A DNA stretch of 6,313 nt from an uncultured bacterium (GTDB lineage Bacteria > Actinomycetota > Coriobacteriia > Coriobacteriales > Coriobacteriaceae): positions 1 through 6,313 of the forward strand of contig CAJMSO010000109.1 of the NCBI GenBank assembly GCA_905216075.1, given 5' to 3'. Of this stretch, positions 1 through 5,904 are shown in pieces; the first letter of the stretch is position 1, and each line of letters begins with the position of its first letter. The notes beneath the pieces were generated by a model. It worked only from the letters and a program-made list of their open reading frames with translations. It made no database searches and was not told the DNA's origin. Made by a program: the position numbers and the translations under genes.

Positions 1-3000
1 CCTCTCGGTACAGATCGATCGTGCCGGCGGTCAGCAAGGTGTTGCCGTCGTTTCGCACCGTGACCATAAAGGATTCACCTGCTGCTCCGGGCACCACCGC
101 GCCCGAGGTAGCGACCGCGCCCGTTGGAGTGGCACACGCCACCAAGGGCACTTCGATGCCGTGCAGCTCTGCCTCGCTCTTCTCTGCGCTCACAATGTGC
201 GTGGCGAGCGCGGAGAGCATGCCTCCCGACGTCAAAAATGTCGTTATCTGATCGACGGGATGGTCCAGCTCGCACATCACGAACGGCTCCGTGAACAGAT
301 CGCCTGCCAAGGTGCTGGCGAAGATGCGGAAGTGCTTGCCCATCACTGCTGCCGGGTTGCCTTCTTCGTCGTAGGTTTGCCCCACCTTGCCATCGGTGTT
401 CTCTACATAGAGCACGCACCTGCCGTTGTTGCTTACGCTAAACGATGCCGGGCCACAGTCTGCGGCGCCCACGGGCTGCGTTGCAAATGCCGATGCGCCT
501 CGCGTCCAAGTAATATGCTGCAGTTGCTCGTTGACGGTTGCCAAAAAGCCCGTGTGCTGCGGCCACGGCACCGCGTGGGGTACTGTGGCATCTGGCGACA
601 TAACGCCCCAACCCGCGATGGACTGGCCGATCACGGCGTACGATGCACAGCCACAACCGCCTGCAGTCTCGTATGCAACGGGCACCACCATTTTGCCGTT
701 GATATTCTCGGGCGTGCCGAGCTCGATGCTCGACGGTGCCTGCGGAAAGCGGAGGACCTGACGGAACGTGAGACTGTCGCCCAAATCATCCGACCACAGG
801 GTAAAGCATTCCAGTGCAACCTCGGCCTCGCTGCCGAGCGCCTTCTCTGCGGTGGTTCCGCGGCGGTGGAGGTAAGCGCCCGACAGGCGCCCGTCGACCA
901 GCGTCTTGCCCACCGTGATGCGTGGGCACTGCAGGCAATGGTAGCCATCCTCCTGAAGGCGGCCGCGCGAGATGCTGCGCCACGACGTGTGCGATATCAC
1001 GCGGGCTCCGTCATTGCTTATGCGCAGGCGCACAACGGACAGTATGCCGGATGTGCTCGCCGTATCGAAATGGGTGTTGTCGCCGGCGGGGCGCTCGCCC
1101 GAGACCAGCAGCACGTAGGCGTCCTGGTTTCCTCTTCCGTCCGTATATTCCACCACGTCGAAGTCGTAATCGTATACGCTGTCGCGCTCCACGTCGTTCT
1201 CGCCAAACCCAAGGGGAAAGTCCACGGGCGTGGGAGCGGACCACGTGCCGTTTGCCTTTGTGTGCACCACCAGGCGCGAGCGACCATTGTCGCCGTAGCG
1301 CACCGAGGCGATACGGAAAAGGCATTCTACGCCGGCAATCATTGCCAGCTTCATGTGAGCTTCGCTGAGCACGCCAGCAAACAGCACGTTGTCGCTCGAG
1401 GGCTTGATGCCGCCACGCTCGTCCTCCGACACGCCGGTAGAATTGGCGTTGGGGTCCGCAACGGCGTTCGTTGCCTGACCGATGTAGGTGTACTCATACA
1501 TCGGCGCGGCGTTTTCGTCGTTCTCTATCAGTGCGTGGACGAAATGCTCGATCTGTCCCGTGTCGTCGCTTTCTGCATCCGCCTCGAGCTCAATGCGCGT
1601 GACCGACCGGTCCCAATCGCGTACGGTAGGCGCGACATTCCTTGCAGTGGCTTTAACCTCGGCGCGCGCGAGCAGCTCGGCGTTGGTGACAATGGTGGCC
1701 GATGCGATAAATTGCGGAACGCCGCCCGCCTCGGCGTTGCCGGCTGAGCCGAAGCAGGCATCTAGTGTATAGGGCGTATCTCCACCCAATGCGAGCTCAG
1801 AGCGCTGGAGTACATACTGGTCGCCGTTGTTCACCGACATATTCCACGAATCGAGGAGTGTGGGCCACGACCCCGACCAAGCCTTGGTGGTCCACTTGAA
1901 CATCACGAACTGGAGTATCACATCGACATCGACGTCTGCACCTACGCGCAGTCGCGGAAGCTGGTGTCCATCAGCCTTCTCGTACCCAATGAACAGCGTG
2001 AGGGATGCGGCGCCGCGCACGGCAGACGAAGCGACGCCTGCAACGCCGGCGCCAAAGGTGACGGCAAGCCCGATCTGGATGGTGAACGAGCCCGAGGTGT
2101 TTGAATAGTCGAGCGATATGTTTTTGAAAAACGCCGCGCCGCTACCGTGCGTGTGGGCGCCCACGGCGAGCGCCAGTTTTGCCAGCACCCAGGGGTTGAC
2201 GTTTAGGAAAAACGGCACCGGTCCTAGGGTAAACTGCTCGGTCCAATTGAGGTCGGTTCTTACCTGGAAGAGGGCCTTAATATTGCCGTATGCGGGGTCG
2301 TTGTTGTTACCCCAGGTTTTGCCCACCCAATCGTAGGCGAGCGAGCCGTACAGCTGTGTGGCGATATCCATCGTGAACAGCGGCGTGCAATGGTGGCGAA
2401 GGAGCTTGGTGTTTCTTGGATCGGTGCCCGAACCGGCACTCATACTTTTGTACTGATTCCACTTCCCCTCCATCTCGTCGAGGTAGCGGTTTGCCTGCTT
2501 GGCGCCCGACTCACGCGGCGATTTCTTCCAGTACTCCGGATCCGGATTGCCTGAATCGTTCATATAGCTGGCTGGTTTGTATCCTCCGCCAAACAGCACG
2601 TATCCAGCAAACGAGAAATCGAAGAGGATTGGAAATGTGGGCATCCAACACGTGAACTTATTACCACCGATGCCGGGAAACGATGCGGGGAAATCAAACG
2701 GAGTGATCTCTTGGTCCATGGTGGTGGGGACGATAGTGGTCGATCCGGATTCCGCCTTTGCCGCCGGCGCGGTAACAACGGCCATGGGGGAGGAGAGCGT
2801 GTAGGTTTTGCCCTGGTAGTCGAGCACAAAGCGCAGCTTGCACCCTTCTTCCAGAAGGCCCGAAGCTGCATCGAGGAACGTGTCTTCGAGCGTGAACGTC
2901 GCCAGATTATCCGCGCCCGATGCGCTGGCCTTGATTTGGCCAATTTGCGTGACGGTTTCGGGCGAGCTACCCGTGGCGGGCATTACCTTGTTGATGCACA

Positions 3001-3631
3001 GCGTTGCCTGTCCACCCTGTGGCAGATGTGCCTGCACGGTAAAGGCGCGCGTGTCGGGTTGGTCGTTTGCCGTGTCGTCCTTCGGCAATGCCATGAACGT
3101 GGCTTCAGCGTACTGGATGTCCCATTCGTCGAATGTGAGCTGGCGGAAGTACGGCTCGCCGTCGGAAAGCGGACGCGTGGGCGCGGTTATGGCGGTGCCG
3201 CCCTGGATACGCGCAAGGGGAATCTCGACATCACGGTAGCCCGCCATGCTAATGGAAATGCCGCCGTTAAAGTCGTACGCGTCGAGAAGCGTTGCCTCGT
3301 CCACGTAGCCTTCCGAAAGAGGGGCGATCTCAAAGATGGCCGTGCCTTCTTCATCGGTAGTGGCGGTGAGCTGCTTGCCTGCGGCATAGCGCGATGTGAG
3401 CGTGACCTGGGCACCCGTGATGGGCGTATTCTTGTTGGCGACGTCGACCACGACCACACCAAACATGGTGCGCGAGAGAACGAGCACCCTGAAGGGGTCT
3501 TCTTCGTCGGCATAGGCCTCGGTGGGGGCGAATGGCAGTATGAAGGCGTTTGCGCTTCCCAGCACGCGCGGCAACATAATGCTCGCCAGTGAGGACGCTC
3601 CGGCAACAAGTAACGAACGGCGATCAAGCAT
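1..3631 (-). CDS. Giant exported protein with Tat-like signal, N-terminal Ig/CarboxypepD-like domain and CARDB-like segment (partial, 3' end outside window)
   Basis: An uninterrupted minus-strand frame of 1210 codons runs off the left edge, so the protein exceeds 1210 residues. The ATG is preceded by GGGAG six bases upstream. The N-terminus begins MLDRRSLLVAG: Asp-Arg-Arg-Ser-Leu-Leu fits the twin-arginine pattern. A hydrophobic stretch follows to about residue 24, with possible signal peptidase sites after Ala29 or after AYA (39-41) before an acidic DEED. Residues about 58-140 (VTLTS, a DEEG turn, GYRDVEIPL) resemble carboxypeptidase-regulatory/CnaB-like beta sandwiches. The middle is beta-rich and aromatic-rich without a family I recognise; residues about 780-890 look propeller- or Ig-like. 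Cys pairs occur at C899-x-x-C902 and C993-x-C995. The last ~38 visible residues (VRNDGNT at 1192-1198) resemble the start of a CARDB adhesion-type domain. A surface or extracellular role is inferred; no catalytic site was recognised. The cell-wall anchor, if any, lies beyond the window. Confidence 0.85.
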   Translation of the reverse strand, partial: MLDRRSLLVAGASSLASIMLPRVLGSANAFILPFAPTEAYADEEDPFRVLVLSRTMFGVVVVDVANKNTPITGAQVTLTSRYAAGKQLTATTDEEGTAIFEIAPLSEGYVDEATLLDAYDFNGGISISMAGYRDVEIPLARIQGGTAITAPTRPLSDGEPYFRQLTFDEWDIQYAEATFMALPKDDTANDQPDTRAFTVQAHLPQGGQATLCINKVMPATGSSPETVTQIGQIKASASGADNLATFTLEDTFLDAASGLLEEGCKLRFVLDYQGKTYTLSSPMAVVTAPAAKAESGSTTIVPTTMDQEITPFDFPASFPGIGGNKFTCWMPTFPILFDFSFAGYVLFGGGYKPASYMNDSGNPDPEYWKKSPRESGAKQANRYLDEMEGKWNQYKSMSAGSGTDPRNTKLLRHHCTPLFTMDIATQLYGSLAYDWVGKTWGNNNDPAYGNIKALFQVRTDLNWTEQFTLGPVPFFLNVNPWVLAKLALAVGAHTHGSGAAFFKNISLDYSNTSGSFTIQIGLAVTFGAGVAGVASSAVRGAASLTLFIGYEKADGHQLPRLRVGADVDVDVILQFVMFKWTTKAWSGSWPTLLDSWNMSVNNGDQYVLQRSELALGGDTPYTLDACFGSAGNAEAGGVPQFIASATIVTNAELLARAEVKATARNVAPTVRDWDRSVTRIELEADAESDDTGQIEHFVHALIENDENAAPMYEYTYIGQATNAVADPNANSTGVSEDERGGIKPSSDNVLFAGVLSEAHMKLAMIAGVECLFRIASVRYGDNGRSRLVVHTKANGTWSAPTPVDFPLGFGENDVERDSVYDYDFDVVEYTDGRGNQDAYVLLVSGERPAGDNTHFDTASTSGILSVVRLRISNDGARVISHTSWRSISRGRLQEDGYHCLQCPRITVGKTLVDGRLSGAYLHRRGTTAEKALGSEAEVALECFTLWSDDLGDSLTFRQVLRFPQAPSSIELGTPENINGKMVVPVAYETAGGCGCASYAVIGQSIAGWGVMSPDATVPHAVPWPQHTGFLATVNEQLQHITWTRGASAFATQPVGAADCGPASFSVSNNGRCVLYVENTDGKVGQTYDEEGNPAAVMGKHFRIFASTLAGDLFTEPFVMCELDHPVDQITTFLTSGGMLSALATHIVSAEKSEAELHGIEVPLVACATPTGAVATSGAVVPGAAGESFMVTVRNDGNTLLTAGTIDLYRE

Positions 3632-3787
3632 CTTTGGCTCCCATCCCGCAGGTATCGGTGGAAATAATCCAATTTTGCGAGAAGGCATCCTGTCACGGTA
3701 GTGCCGTCCGAGGGTCAAAATGTCCAATTTGAGCGAGCGAAGCGCCGGGGCTCCGGGGCGTACGTGCCGCGCTAGGCAGTCTGGCTG
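3632..3787. other. Intergenic gap between regulator and exported-protein gene, with an imperfect direct repeat
   Basis: No gene fits here. Two near-identical 14-15 base copies, TCCAATTTTGCGAG (3668-3681) and TCCAATTTGAGCGAG (3723-3737), lie 55 bases apart upstream of the exported-protein start. They could be binding sites for a regulator, but two copies may be chance. No well-matched sigma-70 promoter was found on the minus strand: TTGACC near 3715 has no good -10 at 16-18 bases. No hairpin with a T-run was seen, so read-through from the upstream regulator gene into the exported-protein gene is possible. Confidence 0.3.
3638..3642 (-). promoter_or_regulatory. Ribosome binding site of the giant exported protein gene
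   Basis: GGGAG on the minus strand lies six bases before the ATG at 3631. It supports this start over an ATG a few bases further upstream, which is in another frame. That other frame runs to a shadow reading covering 3187-3696. Confidence 0.6.
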
Positions 3788-4792
3788 CTAACGCAGCATA
3801 TGCGCGACCAGCTCAGTGCGCGTGCCGATGCCAAGCTTTGCATACACACTGGATAGGCGGTTTTTGACAGTGCCCGGCGATACTCCCATATGGCGTGCGA
3901 TTTCGGCGTTGGTCCATCCGCGGCAGGCGAGCATGGCCATGGTGAATTCCGTGGTCGTTAGATCGTCGGCCACGTCCTCGCCCGAATCGGGGTTGTGGAT
4001 GCGCCGCCAGCCGTAGCTGAAGTGGTACGTGATCTCGGTGATGCGCGCGAAGTCGTCAGGGTATTGCGTTTTTAGGCATGCCTCGATGAGCCCCTGTAAA
4101 AGGCCGTGGTGCTCGCCAATGAGCTCGATAAGGCCGTCGGGACGCGCAATGTCCCAAGTGGCTCCAAAATGCGCTTTTGCGGCGTCGACGTCTTTGAGAC
4201 TCATGCATGCCATGGAAGCTGCCAGGTGCAGGAACAGTTCCGAGATCGGATAGCTCCCCTGTTTCATGATCAGGGCGTTTTCCGCCATGCCCAGACTGCG
4301 GCCATATTCGCCGCGCAGGTACAGGGCATGCGCCATCACGTAGCTGGCGAACAGGCGCAGGCCTTCGGGTAGATGCGCCGCAAGCGGATAAAACTCTTCG
4401 GCAGAATACGGGGAAGGCAAGTGTAGCAGAACGCTTGCGGCCGAGGCGAACAGGATGTGCATGGCGTGGTCGGCGAGCGATTCCTCGTCAGTTGGCGTAT
4501 CGAGGATGCCCGCAAGACAGCGGCGGGCGTCGGCGATACGGTTGAGCGACAGACTGGCGTATCCGCAGATAAAGCATGCGGAATAGCGCAGTGCGGAATC
4601 GGTGGCGTCAAGATAGGGGCGCGCCGTCTTGGCAGCGAGGGCGGCCTGTCCGCGAAAGTACAGCGCTTCTGCCGTGGCAATAGCGCGCGAATCGGGGTCG
4701 GAAATGCCTGCAACTGCAGCGTCAATCTGCCCCGGCACAAAGGCAGTGCACATCAACGGCATGGGAACGCATGGGTAGCCATCGCAGTCCAT
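3788..4792 (-). CDS. LuxR-family transcriptional regulator with TPR-like N-terminal region
   Basis: A 334-residue cytoplasmic DNA-binding regulator. The last 57 residues (about 278-334) form a LuxR/GerE helix-turn-helix: an LTTTEF start equivalent to the family's LTxRE motif, then TNAEIARHMGVSPGTVKNRL for the scaffold and recognition helices, then YAKLGI. Residues about 20-250 are alpha-helical and Ala/Leu-rich, with repeated A-x-A-L-Y-F-R-G and A-L-Y-L-R-G-E-Y type units. This resembles TPR-like arrays of MalT/LAL-type regulators but lacks their P-loop ATPase domain. No receiver domain, PAS domain or membrane segment is visible. The ATG at 4792 has GGGAG seven bases upstream; an in-frame TTG at 4828 has no comparable site. 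The gene lies directly upstream of the giant exported-protein gene in the same orientation, 156 bp away, so control of that gene is a reasonable inference. The inducer cannot be told from sequence. Such regulators are abundant in Coriobacteriia. Confidence 0.9.
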   Translation of the reverse strand: MDCDGYPCVPMPLMCTAFVPGQIDAAVAGISDPDSRAIATAEALYFRGQAALAAKTARPYLDATDSALRYSACFICGYASLSLNRIADARRCLAGILDTPTDEESLADHAMHILFASAASVLLHLPSPYSAEEFYPLAAHLPEGLRLFASYVMAHALYLRGEYGRSLGMAENALIMKQGSYPISELFLHLAASMACMSLKDVDAAKAHFGATWDIARPDGLIELIGEHHGLLQGLIEACLKTQYPDDFARITEITYHFSYGWRRIHNPDSGEDVADDLTTTEFTMAMLACRGWTNAEIARHMGVSPGTVKNRLSSVYAKLGIGTRTELVAHMLR

Positions 4793-4799
4793 CTTCCAT

Positions 4800-4804
4800 C
4801 TCCC
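4800..4804 (-). promoter_or_regulatory. Ribosome binding site deciding the LuxR-family start
   Basis: GGGAG on the minus strand sits seven bases before the ATG at 4792. It favours this codon over the in-frame TTG 12 codons upstream, which would add an unconvincing LLLLPAVGRWK leader. Confidence 0.55.
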
Positions 4805-4827
4805 AACAGCTGGCAACAATAGCAGCA

Positions 4828-4856
4828 ATTGTACCTCTGTTGCTCGGGACTGGAAT
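4828..4856 (-). promoter_or_regulatory. Weak candidate promoter of the LuxR-family gene
   Basis: On the minus strand TACAAT (4833-4828) matches the -10 consensus at five of six bases. It would place the transcript start about 30 bases before the ATG. The -35 position 17 bases upstream is a poor ATTCCA, so activator-dependent or alternative promoters are equally possible. Confidence 0.25.
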
Positions 4857-4939
4857 TTGTGGGTATCGCCTACGATTATGCCGAACGTATAAAGGAAGAG
4901 TCTATTGGCGATGCTCCCAAGGTGGCTACTGAAGCCTAG
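4829..4939 (+). pseudogene. Possible decayed 3' end of a plus-strand gene
   Basis: A short plus-strand frame ends in FVGIAYDYAERIKEESIGDAPKVATEA-stop (the tail starts near 4856). This stretch has the amphipathic, charged character of a genuine protein C-terminus rather than an antisense shadow. The frame is closed by a stop at 4820-4822 and has no credible start or ribosome binding site, so at most it is a relic cut off by the LuxR-family gene's promoter region. I cannot name a parent family. Chance remains a real alternative at this length. Confidence 0.2.
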
Positions 4940-5317
4940 CTGACCTCGACATTAGGAAAAATTGCCGCCCCTACAAAAAGCTCTGTCGCAGCGATGGGAA
5001 ACGCATCTTCTGGGCATTCTGGCGTCTCCAGCCCAGCGCTGGACTGCTGCTGTCGCCTGCGCGTTGGCGAGCGAGGCGTGGGGACCGTCCGGCGACCAGC
5101 GGTGACGGGCGAGCCCTGCCGCGTGTGTGGGCCTCCATCGGCGTAGACCCATGACCCCCATGGCATCGGAGAAGTCTACCATGGCGTCCAGGACCTTACC
5201 GTCCGGCATGTCCAGCCTAGCGGCTCTCTTGAACCCGAGGTCGAAGAGGGCGTTGCACAAGGCATATGGGGCCGAGCGGAAGTGGATCAAAAGAGCGTTA
5301 CTTGACGTTTCATGCAT
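4936..5317 (-). pseudogene. Possible frameshifted relic of an unknown minus-strand gene
   Basis: Two minus-strand frames look protein-like in different parts. One starts at ATG 5317 with MHETSSNALLIHF and reads convincingly to about DAMVDFSDAMGV (near 5160). After that it becomes Arg/His/Trp-rich and unnatural, stopping at 4952. The other frame ends with PEDAFPIAATELFVGAAIFP and stops at 4936. A single gene with one or more frameshifts near 5160-5040 would join them. No strong ribosome binding site precedes 5317 and no family was recognised. The alternative is that neither frame is coding and the open frames only reflect high GC content. Confidence 0.25.
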
Positions 5318-5383
5318 AATGCCAACCGCCCCGCGACATCACGTTCGCAGCGCGCAGGGGCCGGAGAATCTTCGCGATGAGAG

Positions 5384-5412
5384 TTGACGTCTAATACCTT
5401 GCATCGTATAGT
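5384..5412 (+). promoter_or_regulatory. Sigma-70/SigA-type promoter of the padR-like gene
   Basis: TTGACG (5384-5389) and TATAGT (5407-5412) are separated by exactly 17 bases. Each matches the consensus at five of six positions. The expected transcript start is around 5418-5420, giving a leader of about 30 bases before the ATG at 5450. Confidence 0.7.
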
Positions 5413-5430
5413 GTGTATAGCAAAGTATAT
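5406..5430 (+). promoter_or_regulatory. Candidate PadR operator: three GTATA repeats over the -10 and start site
   Basis: GTATA occurs at 5406-5410, 5415-5419 and 5425-5429, spaced 9 and 10 bases apart, so roughly on one face of the helix. They cover the -10 box and the transcript start. PadR-family repressors commonly bind AT-rich sites in their own promoters, so autorepression is a fair inference. The arrangement is a direct repeat rather than the dyad most often described, which lowers confidence. Confidence 0.35.
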
Positions 5431-5436
5431 GACGAG

Positions 5437-5443
5437 AGGAGGT
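5437..5443 (+). promoter_or_regulatory. Strong ribosome binding site of the padR-like gene
   Basis: AGGAGGT lies six bases before the ATG at 5450. It decides between that ATG and the in-frame ATG at 5429, which lacks a site, and the in-frame ATG at 5462. Confidence 0.75.
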
Positions 5444-5449
5444 GTGCGG

Positions 5450-5770
5450 ATGGAGGCACAGATGAAGCGCGGCTTCCTGGAGGCCTGCGTGCTCGCGGCC
5501 GTCTCCGGCGAGGAGTCCTACGGCTACCAGATCGTGAAGGACGTACCGGCGAGCATGGGGCTCACGGAGTCGACGCTCTACCCGCTGCTCAAGCGCCTGG
5601 AGAAGGCCGGGTGCATCACGGCGCGTTCCGCCGAGCACAACGGGCGGCTGCGCCGGTACTACCGCATCACGGACGACGGGCGAGCACGCATCGAGGAGTT
5701 CCTGGCCGAGTGGCCGTCCGTACGGGAGATTTACGCATACGTTGAGGGGGCGCACCATGACGCGCGATGA
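5450..5770 (+). CDS. PadR-family transcriptional regulator
   Basis: A 106-residue winged-helix repressor of the short PadR type. The order is typical: MKRGFLEACVLAAVS as helix 1 (5-19), SYGYQIVKD (23-31), the recognition helix STLYPLLKRLEKAG (41-54), the wing NGRLRRYYRITDDGR (64-78), then a short C-terminal dimerisation helix IEEFLAEW. It acts as a cytoplasmic dimer; family members usually repress an adjacent transporter or membrane-protein operon and themselves. Its stop overlaps the next start by 14 bases (5757-5770), indicating translational coupling with the HAAS-like ORF, the standard padR-DUF1700 pairing. Codon use is strongly GC-ending: 19 of the first 20 codons end in G or C, against 11 of 20 in the giant exported-protein gene. 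The ligand is unknown. Confidence 0.92.
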   Translation: MEAQMKRGFLEACVLAAVSGEESYGYQIVKDVPASMGLTESTLYPLLKRLEKAGCITARSAEHNGRLRRYYRITDDGRARIEEFLAEWPSVREIYAYVEGAHHDAR

Positions 5771-5903
5771 GTTTCTGGGCCGGTTGGGCGAGCGGCTCGC
5801 CTGCCTGCCGGCCGAGCAGGTGGAGGAGACCAAGGCGTTCTATGCGGAGGCCATCGCCGACCGCATGACCGCGCTGCTCGACCAGCTCAGGCAGGAGGCT
5901 TAA
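5757..5903 (+). pseudogene. Truncated DUF1700/HAAS-domain protein with a foreign tail (probable gene fragment or chimeric join)
   Basis: A 48-codon ORF starting inside the padR-like gene. Residues 1-37 (MTRDEFLGRL, LPAEQVEETKAFYAEAIADRM) match the N-terminal helical HAAS motif of DUF1700 proteins. These are normally about 150-200 residues or more with later membrane helices, and their conserved stretch after this point is typically Glu-Asp-Gly followed by an acidic EEEAV-type helix. Here it is replaced after Met37 (5865-5867) by TALLDQLRQEA and a stop. None of the HAAS second half or the membrane segments remains. The tail abuts ffh and contains its ribosome binding site. In Firmicutes the gene usually upstream of ffh is ylxM, so the tail could be a ylxM C-terminus; that is inference. 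As it stands the product is unlikely to do the normal HAAS job. A native small protein is possible but less likely. Confidence 0.6.
5893..5898 (+). promoter_or_regulatory. Ribosome binding site of ffh
   Basis: AGGAGG lies six bases before the ATG at 5905, inside the last codons of the preceding ORF. This tight spacing is what a native ffh operon would show: an upstream gene ending one base before the ffh start. Confidence 0.75.
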
Positions 5904-5904
5904 T

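Noticed and set aside
161..1747. 528-codon plus-strand open frame
   Set aside because: It is antisense to the giant exported-protein gene, rich in Arg/His/Cys/Val with no natural domain, and has no ribosome binding site. The minus-strand frame reads as a coherent protein throughout.
2711..3592. 293-codon plus-strand open frame
   Set aside because: Antisense shadow of the same gene; it is Gly/Arg/Val-rich with no recognisable motif.
3784..3797. Perfect GCTGC-TAAC-GCAGC hairpin over the LuxR-family stop codon
   Set aside because: Only five base pairs and no T-run downstream on the minus strand, so not supported as an intrinsic terminator.
4793..4828. Longer LuxR-family protein starting at TTG 4828
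   Set aside because: It lacks a ribosome binding site and overlaps the candidate -10 box; the ATG at 4792 has GGGAG at good spacing.
5127..5387. 86-codon plus-strand open frame upstream of padR
   Set aside because: Ser/Thr/Met/Arg-rich reading typical of antisense sequence, with no ribosome binding site and overlapping the padR promoter.
5429..5449. Earlier padR start at ATG 5429
   Set aside because: It would lie only about ten bases after the expected transcript start with no ribosome binding site, whereas AGGAGGT serves the ATG at 5450.
5339..5833. 164-codon minus-strand open frame opposite the padR-like gene
   Set aside because: The plus strand encodes a clear PadR winged helix with promoter and ribosome binding site; the opposite frame is an Arg/Leu/Pro-rich shadow.
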